Assembly (NCBI GenBank): GCA_937951685.1
Contig: CALFBG010000031.1
Span: 1-44,265, forward strand
From: an uncultured Saprospiraceae bacterium
GTDB lineage: Bacteria > Bacteroidota > Bacteroidia > Chitinophagales > Saprospiraceae
Direction: 5' to 3'
Length of the DNA: 44,265 nt
Under the pieces are notes generated by a model. That model had not been told where the DNA came from and ran no database searches. It was given only the letters and a program-made list of their open reading frames with translations. Both the position numbers and the translations under genes were made by a program. This document shows, piece after piece, positions 17,744 through 25,423 of this stretch (positions are counted from its first letter, which is position 1; each line of letters opens with the position of its first letter).

Positions 17744-17780
17744 AAAAGCGGCAATTTCTCTCATTGAAATTGCCGCTTTT
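17744..17780. terminator. Bidirectional terminator between convergent genes
   Basis: A 15-bp perfect stem AAAAGCGGCAATTTC/GAAATTGCCGCTTTT (17744-17758/17766-17780) has a 7-nt loop. On the minus strand it is followed by six T residues. It separates the M1 peptidase gene from the AsmA-like gene. Confidence 0.88.
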
Positions 17781-17808
17781 CATTTTAAGCTATTTAGATT
17801 TTCTCCCG

Positions 17809-20613
17809 CTATCCATCGTCTCCAAAATCAATAAATTCTACCTCATCCTCTTCCTCTTCTTCTTTTGGGTTGGGCAATTCTACCGTTTCTTCCTTGGGCT
17901 TTACTTTTAAAATTTCATCATCAGCTTCTTCTTCGGGTACTTCTTCGTCCCCAAATGGATCATCTTCAAAACCATCGATGTATTCCACTTCTTCGTCTTC
18001 ATCGTATTCCTCTTTCGTAGCTGTTTTTGGTTTTTCTAGCTTAGCAACAGGATTGGCCATTTTACCAAATTCTTTTTTGAGTGCGGCATGGATTTCTTTT
18101 TTTAAATGTTCACTCCGCAGGAATTTTTTCTTAACCGTACGACGATCTTTTTTCATCTTGTATTTCGCAAGTGTTCCGTAGATGCGATAATACAGATTAA
18201 ACCATCCTTTCTTTTCAGCTTTAATGGGACGATAATCGGGATTACTCTTTTTAAGCTTATTCCACAGCACTTGCCCCGCGTTGACTTTAATATTATAATC
18301 AATATCATTCTCAAAAGAATGCTCTCCGCTAATGGTGAGGTTTAAGGCATTACTTTGAATAAACATGGTTGGAATGTAGAGTCGACTTTTCCGAATTTCA
18401 AAAACATTTTGTAAGTTGACGAATTTGATCCGTTTTAGATCTCGCAGTTTGATGAAATTAGAAAAATCGTAGAGCATTTTTAAACCAATGAGTTCTCCAT
18501 TCATCACACTAATTTCACCTAACACTTTTAGTTTATCTTGCTCAAAAGATCCTGCTTCGTTCCAAAAAGCATTCAAAGCCAAATTGGCGTGTAGTTTCCC
18601 TTTCACATGCTTATCTTGCAGCACATCCTGTCCAAAGTTTTCTGTCTGCCGAAAAAATTCCTTGACATCAATTCCATCACAAGCTAATTTTGCTTTTAAG
18701 TAAGGTCGATCTTCAAAAAACATTTTACCATCTAAGTCAAATTTACCATCCATAGCGATGGTTTTTCCTTTAATGATCAGTTCATTATTATCAAACTTTA
18801 GATCACCATTGAAATCAGAGCCTTCAATTTTGTTATAATTAAACTCGTCGATGCGAGCTTTAAAGTTTCCTTTCAAAAATTTTGTGATGCGTTCTCGTTT
18901 CTGCGTTTTGGCAACTTTGGCTTCGATCGACCCCGCTTTACGCCGTTGACCATTAACCACCGTTTCGGGCGTCTCCGAAAGCGCGAGCAAACGATCAATA
19001 TCCATTTTAGGCGCGTGTAGCTGGGCATCAAATTTGAGCTCGGCAGATTTGGTATTTAACGAATCTGCAAATAAAACGGGCAGGACATTCAAGAATTTTC
19101 CATCCAAGATAATTTCACTTCCAGCGCCTTCCATTTCGATGTTATTAACAATCACACTATTATTTAACAACTTTAAGACTCCTCGATCAATAATCATTTC
19201 CTCGCCGTTAATCGTGAGCGAAGCATCATCAAATTCAATTGCGCCCGAAGATTTGACTCTGCTGATACTACGCGTACTCAGCATATCTTCGTAACGACCT
19301 TTCACCCGTAAGTTTTTAATTTCTACTTCCCCATCACCATCTGTAATCGTTTCTTTTTCCAACAATCCGTAAACCGCATCCATCGGAATAACGCCGTCCA
19401 AGCCAAACTCAATAAATGGTCGATCTAGATTACTCACCTTCAGCTTAGATCGTAATAGTTCTCGATTGAAATAAGCTTTGAAGTCGGCAATTTCAAAAAC
19501 AGTAGTTTTGTTGGAGCGAGATTTTCCGTTGGTATATTTTGCGGTAAAGGTTACATCTTTTAGTGATTGTCCCAATCGCTTACTAGAAACCTTCCCATTC
19601 TCCAAGCCAAAATTAGCAACGATCGAAGGCGTTTCTTTATCGTTTAGGCGCCCCTGTACTTTCGTAGAAAACAAGAAAGTACCTTTACTTTTAAAATCAC
19701 TAAAATATTTCAGTTGTTCCTCCGGCAAGAGTTGGATGACGGATTCAAGGTTACAATCTTTTCCCGTAATGATCAGGTCAAAATCCGTATGTTCGCCCGT
19801 TTGTTCAATCAATCCATTAATGGTAAATACATTGCCTTGCACCGCAAGGTCCACTTCTTTAAAAACATAGCGCCCTTTTTCTAAATCAACATCCAATTTA
19901 GCATCATACACCAAATCCTTGCCGACCAAGTAACGACTATTTTCTACCTCCATGAAGTTAGACTTTATCTCCGCAAAACTCGTGAGGGAAAAGCGGTTAC
20001 TAGAGAATTGTCCCGAAATTACGGCTTCGTTGAGTTGCATTTTCAGCTCTTGCTTCGCACGTTGATCAACGTAAATCAATTCAACATCTTCTAGCCGAGC
20101 TTCTTCGAAGGATAAAGTAAATTCGTCTTGCTCCGTTGGTTCCTCTATTTCTTTTTCTGCCGTTTGTTTGAGAATATCATAATTCGTTCGTCCCTTTTTG
20201 TCTACTGCAATAAAAAGCGCCCCATTTTTAACGACAACTGATTTGACTTCGATGTTGGAAGTAAATAAGTTAAATAAACTAAATTGGAAAGACAATTCTT
20301 CGGATTCCAGCAGCGTTCCTTTTTGAGTATCCGACAACACTACTTTTTCTAAATTAGCCGAAGCAAGTGGAAAATTGGCGAGTAAGGAAAGGTTAAATTC
20401 TTCTACGGAGAGCTCTGCATCTAAATTATGATTGATTTCTTGAATGAGTTTATCGCCAATTTCTTTTTCAAAAAAGGCAGCGATAAGCACTAGTGTCAGT
20501 ACCACAACACTAATTAAGATCCCAAATCCTAATAGAATTTTACGAAGTATTCCGCTAGACGCACCTTTTTTGGGCGCTTTTTCTTCCTTTTCTGCCATTG
20601 TTGTTTGATCCAT
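17809..20613 (-). CDS. AsmA-like inner-membrane/periplasmic protein with acidic tail
   Basis: This 934-residue protein has a single N-terminal transmembrane helix (about 23-48, ILLGFGILISVVVLTLVLIAAF). A long periplasmic repeat-rich beta region starts with the AsmA-type LNADLSVEEFNLSLLANFPLASANLEKVVL-like segment, here at about 65-95. The C-terminal AsmA_2-like part (about 600-800) contains GNFKARIDEFNYNKIEGSDF and ALNLTISGEHSFENDIDYNI. AsmA/TamB/YhdP relatives form hydrophobic grooves linked to lipid transport between membranes. The last 80 residues are extremely Asp/Glu-rich (blocks such as EEYDEDEEVEYIDGF and EEEEEDEVEF), an unusual extension for the family. M1 or M6 could be the start. 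The gene stands alone on the minus strand. Confidence 0.8.
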   Translation of the reverse strand: MDQTTMAEKEEKAPKKGASSGILRKILLGFGILISVVVLTLVLIAAFFEKEIGDKLIQEINHNLDAELSVEEFNLSLLANFPLASANLEKVVLSDTQKGTLLESEELSFQFSLFNLFTSNIEVKSVVVKNGALFIAVDKKGRTNYDILKQTAEKEIEEPTEQDEFTLSFEEARLEDVELIYVDQRAKQELKMQLNEAVISGQFSSNRFSLTSFAEIKSNFMEVENSRYLVGKDLVYDAKLDVDLEKGRYVFKEVDLAVQGNVFTINGLIEQTGEHTDFDLIITGKDCNLESVIQLLPEEQLKYFSDFKSKGTFLFSTKVQGRLNDKETPSIVANFGLENGKVSSKRLGQSLKDVTFTAKYTNGKSRSNKTTVFEIADFKAYFNRELLRSKLKVSNLDRPFIEFGLDGVIPMDAVYGLLEKETITDGDGEVEIKNLRVKGRYEDMLSTRSISRVKSSGAIEFDDASLTINGEEMIIDRGVLKLLNNSVIVNNIEMEGAGSEIILDGKFLNVLPVLFADSLNTKSAELKFDAQLHAPKMDIDRLLALSETPETVVNGQRRKAGSIEAKVAKTQKRERITKFLKGNFKARIDEFNYNKIEGSDFNGDLKFDNNELIIKGKTIAMDGKFDLDGKMFFEDRPYLKAKLACDGIDVKEFFRQTENFGQDVLQDKHVKGKLHANLALNAFWNEAGSFEQDKLKVLGEISVMNGELIGLKMLYDFSNFIKLRDLKRIKFVNLQNVFEIRKSRLYIPTMFIQSNALNLTISGEHSFENDIDYNIKVNAGQVLWNKLKKSNPDYRPIKAEKKGWFNLYYRIYGTLAKYKMKKDRRTVKKKFLRSEHLKKEIHAALKKEFGKMANPVAKLEKPKTATKEEYDEDEEVEYIDGFEDDPFGDEEVPEEEADDEILKVKPKEETVELPNPKEEEEEDEVEFIDFGDDG

Positions 20614-20702
20614 ACATCATATGATACGTAAAAATAATATAAAAGTTAAAAATTAGAACGCATAAAAAGATTGCGATATTTTAAATTTTTCTTAAAAAAG
20701 AC

Positions 20703-20733
20703 TTGTATCTTTAAATAAGGAGTATTATCTTTG
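20703..20733 (+). promoter_or_regulatory. Promoter of the tRNA-Val gene
   Basis: TTG (20703-20705) and TATCTTTG (20726-20733) are separated by 20 nt and match the Bacteroidota consensus (TTG, TAnnTTTG). The predicted start near 20740 leaves a leader of about 34 nt before the tRNA. Confidence 0.75.
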
Positions 20734-20773
20734 CAGTCGCTTAATAAGTAAAGCGATTTTTAGTTTGATACAA

Positions 20774-20851
20774 GGGTGATTAGCTCAGTTGGTTCAGAGC
20801 ACCTGGTTTACACCCAGGGGGTCGGGAGTTCGAGTCTCTCATCGCCCACCA
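20774..20851 (+). tRNA. tRNA-Val (anticodon UAC)
   Basis: The cloverleaf is complete. The acceptor stem GGGTGAT/ATCGCCC (20774-20780/20841-20847) has one G-U. The D-arm starts TAGCTCAGTTGGTTCAGAGC. The anticodon stem CCTGG/CCAGG encloses the loop TTTACAC with anticodon TAC at 20809-20811. The T-arm includes GTTCGAG. The discriminator A (20848) is followed by an encoded CCA (20849-20851). It reads GUN valine codons. Confidence 0.97.
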
Positions 20852-20888
20852 AAAAAGACCTGCTACCGTTGTAGTAAGGTCTTTTTTT
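20852..20888 (+). terminator. Terminator of tRNA-Val
   Basis: An A-rich 5' arm AAAAAAGACCT pairs with AGGTCTTTTTT through an inner CTAC/GTAG stem with small bulges, ending in T7. It starts directly after the encoded CCA. Confidence 0.85.
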
Positions 20889-20927
20889 ATTTTAAGACAT
20901 TTTGGAGCTTTTAAATAACTTCCATGC

Positions 20928-20963
20928 AAAAAGCCTTCCTCGGTCAATCGAGGAAGGCTTTTT
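20928..20963. terminator. Second intrinsic terminator downstream of tRNA-Val
   Basis: A perfect 15-bp stem AAAAAGCCTTCCTCG/CGAGGAAGGCTTTTT (20928-20942/20949-20963, loop GTCAAT) can act on either strand. Only 39 nt separate it from the tRNA terminator and no ORF lies between. It may be a fail-safe terminator, or on the minus strand it may end transcription coming from the thioredoxin operon. Confidence 0.8.
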
Positions 20964-20994
20964 AATACACAGTAATTTAAGTTTATTGATCTTT

Positions 20995-21080
20995 TGAGCT
21001 TTGGATTTTTATGCTAATCGAGGAATGCCCGGAGTTTGATAGCCTTAGCTATCATAACGAGGACAAGACGAAGAGTAGGA
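20995..21080 (-). repeat. Dispersed structured intergenic repeat, copy B
   Basis: On the minus strand this has CTCTTCG (21075-21069), a central hairpin TGATAGC/GCTATCA (21037-21043/21048-21054, 4-nt loop), then CCTCGAT (21023-21017) and an AAAAAT-containing end. The distance from CTCTTCG to CCTCGAT is 52 nt, against 51 in copy A and 48 in copy C. It sits 3' of the thioredoxin operon, in the same orientation as that operon's transcription. Confidence 0.55.
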
Positions 21081-21150
21081 TAAAAAGACCTGTTCAAAAT
21101 GTTGAGTAATTTAGATTACAATGTATTTAATGCCCGATACCAAAGTATCT

Positions 21151-21756
21151 TTATTTAGCGATCTTGATAGAGCATCCTACCGCTTTGGTGAAAGACGGCT
21201 CAGGGTTTTTACCTGCTTGTAGTGCCTTAATCGCATCTACTAAATACGTTTCTTCTACTTTATCCGCAGCTTTTGGATTATCATCAATTGCGCCGATATA
21301 CTTTACGGTACGGGATTTATCCAATAGAAATACGTGTGGTGTTCTCGTGGCTCCAAACTTTGGGAATACTTTCTGACCTTCGTCAAATAGATAAGCAAAA
21401 TTGAAAGCCTTTTCTTTAGCTCTTACTTTCATATCTTCAAAAGAATCACCTGGCTGAACCGCAGGATCATTGGGATTGATTGCAATCACTGGATATCCTT
21501 GTGCCCCGTAAGTCTTTTGTAACTCAATAATTCGATCTTCATACATGACAGAATAGGGGCAATGGTTACAAGTAAATACAACGATGTATCCCTTAGCTTC
21601 TTTATAATCCGCTAACGAAACCATTTTGCCGTCAATATTTTTCAAAGAGAAATCTTCTGCAACGTCACCAACGTGGTAACCTTTATGAACATATACCGCA
21701 GAGATCATAGAACAAGCGACTACGAATAAGCCTAGTAAAAGCGTGAATTTTTTCAT
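21151..21756 (-). CDS. Exported thioredoxin-fold (AhpC/TSA-type) protein
   Basis: This 201-residue protein has an N-terminal export signal. The sequence LFVVAC fits a lipobox with Cys15, so it may be a lipoprotein. The redoxin domain (about 28-190) starts VGDVAEDFSLKNIDGKMVSL, with the active-site motif CNHCP (C63, C66) and a cis-Pro region TRTPHVFLLD. CxxC thioredoxins of this kind (CNHCP) act as extracytoplasmic thiol or peroxide reductases in other bacteria; its own substrate is unknown. It is 13 nt downstream of a TlpA-like gene and is certainly in one transcript with it. Confidence 0.85.
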   Translation of the reverse strand: MKKFTLLLGLFVVACSMISAVYVHKGYHVGDVAEDFSLKNIDGKMVSLADYKEAKGYIVVFTCNHCPYSVMYEDRIIELQKTYGAQGYPVIAINPNDPAVQPGDSFEDMKVRAKEKAFNFAYLFDEGQKVFPKFGATRTPHVFLLDKSRTVKYIGAIDDNPKAADKVEETYLVDAIKALQAGKNPEPSFTKAVGCSIKIAK

Positions 21757-21769
21757 TACTGATTCAATA

Positions 21770-22264
21770 TTAGTTATTAAAAAATGGGTTGATAATTTCT
21801 TCTAATTCTTTGACACTATGAAATTCTTTTTCATAAAATGCGCGTTTTTCTCCTTGATACACCAAAGTAATTGGAATCGCTCCAGACCATTCTGGTGAGA
21901 TCCGATCAATCCATTTGTTAGCCTGTTGATCGTCCAACAGCACTATTTCCGACTGTATTTTATGATCTTTCACAAAAGGAATGACTTTTTTGTCCAATTG
22001 CTCCGCAAAGTCTAAACTCACCAGAATCATTTTGAACTTTTTGCCTGCATATGCCGCCGCCGCCGCTTCGAAGTAGGGCAATTCTTTTACACAAGGACCA
22101 CACCAAGTTGCCCAAAAATTAATAACGTAAGTCGTATCGTTATCGTGCTTTAAAATTGCTGCTTCCATTTCGTCGAAACTATGGTATACTTTTATTGGAG
22201 TGGATTGACCACTACTCGTATAAGCAAAAAAACAAGCTAAGAAGGAGAATAATAAATTTTTCAT
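21770..22264 (-). CDS. TlpA-like periplasmic thiol-disulfide oxidoreductase
   Basis: This 164-residue thioredoxin has a signal peptide (1-20, ending YTSSGQ) and the TlpA/ResA-type active site FWATWCGPCVKELPYF (C55, C58), followed by the cis-Pro loop GAIPITLVY. Such proteins reduce disulfides in the periplasm, for example during cytochrome maturation or to support an exported partner. Here the likely partner is the second thioredoxin-fold protein encoded 13 nt downstream. No cytochrome biogenesis gene is close by, so the precise role remains open. Confidence 0.87.
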   Translation of the reverse strand: MKNLLFSFLACFFAYTSSGQSTPIKVYHSFDEMEAAILKHDNDTTYVINFWATWCGPCVKELPYFEAAAAAYAGKKFKMILVSLDFAEQLDKKVIPFVKDHKIQSEIVLLDDQQANKWIDRISPEWSGAIPITLVYQGEKRAFYEKEFHSVKELEEIINPFFNN

Positions 22265-22378
22265 ACTTTTATATACTATTCAGATTAAACCGCAAGATGC
22301 TAAAAAGGTTCAAAGACAAAGTGACTATACATTGCTTTAACAATTAATTAACCATCCGTATACGAAAGCAATGCCACC

Positions 22379-22418
22379 AAAAAAAACGCTAACCATTCAA
22401 ATAGAACAATTAGCGTTT
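22379..22418 (-). terminator. Terminator of the muconolactone-isomerase-like gene
   Basis: Reading the minus strand, AAACGCTAA/TTAGCGTTT (arms 22418-22410 and 22392-22384, 17-nt loop) is followed by eight T residues. Two more hairpins lie between it and the gene: CGATTGC/GCAATCG (22451-22457/22467-22473) and ATTAC..TTTGAC/GTCAAAGTAAT (22478-22509). The rest of the gap 22265-22544 shows no ORF. Confidence 0.7.
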
Positions 22419-22544
22419 CGAAAAACTCAAAAATTATATCTCATTAAAACCGATTGCAATCCACTAGCAATCGTCAATTACTTACGCTTTGACAAACCGT
22501 CAAAGTAATCTTTTCTTAAAACTGCCTCCCCAGTTAACCGGAGA

Positions 22545-22847
22545 CTAGTTGTAGGAAATAGGCGTCGATAATTCAAAGGCTTCGTTGTGAAAAGCCAAAC
22601 CATCTACGCGCGGTACCATGTGCTCACTCAATGGCAGCATCGAAATGCTTTCCATTACCTCAAACTCTGATTTTCCTACGAAAATCGCCCAAATTTTAGA
22701 ATAATCGGCAGCGAGAGAGTAGCTCTTGATTTTTCCTGACGTCAATAATCGATTTACAGCTATCCGGTGTTCGGGCACTAGACTTAGTAACTCTGGCGTC
22801 AAGGGTACTGGTAGCTCAAACTCTACCATGAAATAATGCTTGATCAT
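22545..22847 (-). CDS. Muconolactone delta-isomerase-like small protein
   Basis: This is a 100-residue protein of the dimeric alpha/beta-barrel (ferredoxin-like) fold. The pattern MVEFELP, VPEHRIAVNRLLTSGKIKSYSL, WAIFVGKSEFEVMESISMLPL resembles muconolactone delta-isomerase and YciI-like proteins (about 90-100 residues). No catechol or beta-ketoadipate pathway gene lies nearby, so the muconolactone reaction is not supported and the name is structural only. MIKHYF or the internal MVEFELP (22829) may be the start. It lies downstream of the hydroxyproline genes but 231 nt away. Confidence 0.6.
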   Translation of the reverse strand: MIKHYFMVEFELPVPLTPELLSLVPEHRIAVNRLLTSGKIKSYSLAADYSKIWAIFVGKSEFEVMESISMLPLSEHMVPRVDGLAFHNEAFELSTPISYN

Positions 22848-23078
22848 ATCTCTTTATTTTTAGGAAGTAGTTCCCTTGATTTCACGAACTACCTCATGCT
22901 TTTTAATGTTCTTTCTAAATAACTCATGGATCTAAATTAGCTTTAATTTCCGCGAATTACTTAAAACAGATCAACAAGCATTCCATGCCAAAAAACACGT
23001 CAAAATGACCGATTTTCTGAAATATCTTTGTCAATAAGGCATTTTTCGGTTTAAAAAGGCTGACAGATTTACCGTTAT
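22848..23078. other. Intergenic region with inverted repeat
   Basis: The dyad GTAGTTC/GAACTAC (22867-22873/22886-22892) lies just upstream of the minus-strand isomerase-like gene and could be an operator. No ORF was seen. Confidence 0.3.
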
Positions 23079-24332
23079 TTAATCATATCGTGCTGGATCA
23101 AGCAAATCAATCGCACAAGAAGTTGGCTGCCCTAATAAAGTTTCAGCGATGAGCTTGCCAGTTGCAGGTCCTAAGGTAAGACCAAGCATGGCGTGTCCCG
23201 CTGCAATGGATAAATTGGCGTAACGTTGAGCTCTACCAACAAAAGGTAAGCCATCGGGAGAGCAAGGTCTTAACCCTTTCCATATTTTTAGATCTTCGTA
23301 ACGCTGTCCCGCAAAATCGGGCAAATATGCGGGAATAGATTTAATGATTCCCTTAACTCGTCTCGGATTAATACTTAAGTCTAAGCCGGCGATTTCCATC
23401 GTCCCTGCAAATCGCAATTGCGCCTCCATCGGCGTAACAGCTATTTTTGCTTCCATCAAAATAGCGGGTGTATTCAAGTTCGCCATCGGTTTTGCTAAAG
23501 TAAAACTATACCCTTTCCCTGCTTGGATTGGAATTTTGAGGCGGAGCTGTTGGGCAAGGATTGGAGACCAAGAGCCCGTCGCTAAAATGTATTCGTCGGC
23601 AGAGAAATCGCCTTGATCCGTAATAATTTTTTGAATCTTCTTTCCTTTGAGTTCGAATTGCTTTACCGTAGTCCGAGGAAGGATAGTCGTCCCATTGGTC
23701 CTCAAATTAGCCTTAAGTGCCTTTAAAAATAACCCCGGTGATAAATGTGCATCTCCCGGATAGTGTACCGCACCGAGAATATCTAAGTTGATGTTGGGTT
23801 CCAATGTTTTGACCGCCGCGAGCGATAAAATATTCGCTTCGATGCCTAGTTGACTTGCCATGTGAGCATTATGGGCTTCTTCTGCTCCTGCTTTATCCGT
23901 TTTGTACATCATTAAAATGCCACGTTCTTCAAAAGCAAACTGAAAAGCGGCTTGCGCAGCAAATGTTTTAAACAATTGCTTACTCAATAAACTGACATCT
24001 CTCAAAACTGGTGCAGCACGTTCGACGCGCTGCGGAGAAGCGGCACGGTAAAATTTCCAAGCCCAAGAAAACAGATCAAGATCAAAACGAGGCTTAATGT
24101 AAAAAGGACTTTCGGGATTAAACATCCACATCATTCCTTTCTGAATCATTCCTGGCGCTGCTAAGGGGACAAAATGACTCGGTGTAATCATCCCTGCATT
24201 ACCGTAAGAACAGCCATCTTCCATCGTTCCTTGATCAATGACGGTGACTTGACAACCCGCTTCTTGCAAATAATACGCACAAGAAAGTCCGATCACACCA
24301 CCACCGATCACCACAACGTCTTTCTTTTTCAT
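23079..24332 (-). CDS. FAD-dependent D-amino-acid dehydrogenase, probably cis-4-hydroxy-D-proline dehydrogenase
   Basis: This 417-residue DadA/glycine-oxidase-type flavoprotein has the N-terminal FAD motif VVIGGGVIGLSCAYYLQEAGCQVTVID. The later conserved segments YILATGSWSP, LKIWKGLRPCSPDGLPFVGR and GHAMLGLTLGPATGKL are also present. The gene lies 31 nt after a hydroxyproline 2-epimerase gene on the same strand, and the cluster holds the two later enzymes of the pathway. The predicted reaction is therefore oxidation of cis-4-hydroxy-D-proline to 1-pyrroline-4-hydroxy-2-carboxylate, with electrons passed to the respiratory chain. By sequence alone it could also be a general D-amino-acid dehydrogenase; context decides. 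Confidence 0.85.
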   Translation of the reverse strand: MKKKDVVVIGGGVIGLSCAYYLQEAGCQVTVIDQGTMEDGCSYGNAGMITPSHFVPLAAPGMIQKGMMWMFNPESPFYIKPRFDLDLFSWAWKFYRAASPQRVERAAPVLRDVSLLSKQLFKTFAAQAAFQFAFEERGILMMYKTDKAGAEEAHNAHMASQLGIEANILSLAAVKTLEPNINLDILGAVHYPGDAHLSPGLFLKALKANLRTNGTTILPRTTVKQFELKGKKIQKIITDQGDFSADEYILATGSWSPILAQQLRLKIPIQAGKGYSFTLAKPMANLNTPAILMEAKIAVTPMEAQLRFAGTMEIAGLDLSINPRRVKGIIKSIPAYLPDFAGQRYEDLKIWKGLRPCSPDGLPFVGRAQRYANLSIAAGHAMLGLTLGPATGKLIAETLLGQPTSCAIDLLDPARYD

Positions 24333-24363
24333 AATTGCTAGATTGATATTCCTAATGAAGTTA

Positions 24364-25362
24364 TTAAGTCACTTGAAAACCAAAGGCGTAAGGATCTTCC
24401 TCGTCAATCAAAATCGTGTTGTATCCAGTGATGCGTGCCCAGCCTTCAATACTTGGCACAATCGCCTTGTAGTCTCCAACGGTAGTCAGTGCTTCAATCT
24501 TACCAACAAACTGACTGCCAATAATACTTTCGTGCAAGAAGGGCACTCCTTCCTTTAATTTCCCTTTGGCAAACCATTGCGCCATGCGAGCAGAAGTACC
24601 CGTTCCACAAGGAGAGCGATCAATCGCTTTATCTCCGTAGAAAACCGCATTTCTAGCCGTAGCTTTGGGACTAATTGTTTTACCAGCCCATAGCAGATGA
24701 CTAAGTCCTGTAATCGTAGGATTCTCGGGATGGATAAATTCGTACGCTTCATTAATTTTTTCGCGAATAATCGGACTCCAACGAATTAAATCGTTTGCCG
24801 TATAATCTTGAATCCCTGAGAAGTTGGGCTGCTCGTCCACAATTGCATAATAATTACCGCCGTAAGCAACATCAATCGTCAGTAAGCCCAAATCAGGACA
24901 GTCGATTTTGAGATCTTCCGCTGCCAAGTACGCTGGGATATTTTTTAATTTGACTGAAGTTACTTTCCCTGCCGTTTCCTCGTAGCTGACCAAGACTAGT
25001 CCTGCGGGCGTTTCCAAACGTAGTTTCCCAGGCACTTTAGGCTTTACCAAAGCTTCTTCAATCGCAACGGTAACGGTTCCAATTGTCCCGTGACCACACA
25101 TGGGCAAGCATCCACTAGTTTCAATAAATAAGATGCCTACATCGTTGGCTTCGTCCGTAGGCGGATAAAGTATGCTTCCTGACATCATATCGTGTCCTCT
25201 CGGCTCAAACATCAACCCTTTGCGAATCCAGTCAAATTCTTTTAAGAAATGTTGGCGCTTCTCACTCATCGTTTTTCCTTCTAGTGTCGGCCCACCTTTA
25301 GCAACGACGCGCACAGGATTGCCACAGGTATGTGCATCAATGCACGAAAAAGAATGTTTCAT
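24364..25362 (-). CDS. 4-hydroxyproline 2-epimerase (proline racemase family)
   Basis: This enzyme inverts C-alpha of trans-4-hydroxy-L-proline to cis-4-hydroxy-D-proline. The 332 residues show both catalytic cysteines of the family: C89 in CLPMCGHGTIG and C252 in DRSPCGTGTSARMAQW. Cys at both places marks a racemase/epimerase; the related dehydratase has Thr at the second. The opening FSCIDAHTCGNPVRVV is typical. The neighbouring FAD dehydrogenase (31 nt downstream), aldehyde dehydrogenase and DHDPS-like deaminase make hydroxyproline the likely substrate rather than proline. It follows the giant T9SS gene by 61 nt, so the two could share a transcript. Confidence 0.92.
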   Translation of the reverse strand: MKHSFSCIDAHTCGNPVRVVAKGGPTLEGKTMSEKRQHFLKEFDWIRKGLMFEPRGHDMMSGSILYPPTDEANDVGILFIETSGCLPMCGHGTIGTVTVAIEEALVKPKVPGKLRLETPAGLVLVSYEETAGKVTSVKLKNIPAYLAAEDLKIDCPDLGLLTIDVAYGGNYYAIVDEQPNFSGIQDYTANDLIRWSPIIREKINEAYEFIHPENPTITGLSHLLWAGKTISPKATARNAVFYGDKAIDRSPCGTGTSARMAQWFAKGKLKEGVPFLHESIIGSQFVGKIEALTTVGDYKAIVPSIEGWARITGYNTILIDEEDPYAFGFQVT

Positions 25363-25423
25363 TGAAGTAAGAATTTACAGCGTGAATATAAGTTTCATAA
25401 AAGCACATGCTAATTAGTGAAAC

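Noticed and set aside
19478-19870. 130-codon plus-strand ORF inside the AsmA-like gene
   Set aside because: Antisense shadow of a clear coding sequence, Ser/Pro-rich as expected for reverse-frame translation.
22545-22847. True muconolactone isomerase of the beta-ketoadipate pathway
   Set aside because: Only fold-level resemblance; no other aromatic degradation gene is in the window.
23024-23031. TATCTTTG on the plus strand as a promoter
   Set aside because: No TTG lies 19-21 nt upstream and no plus-strand gene follows; it would run antisense into the FAD dehydrogenase gene.
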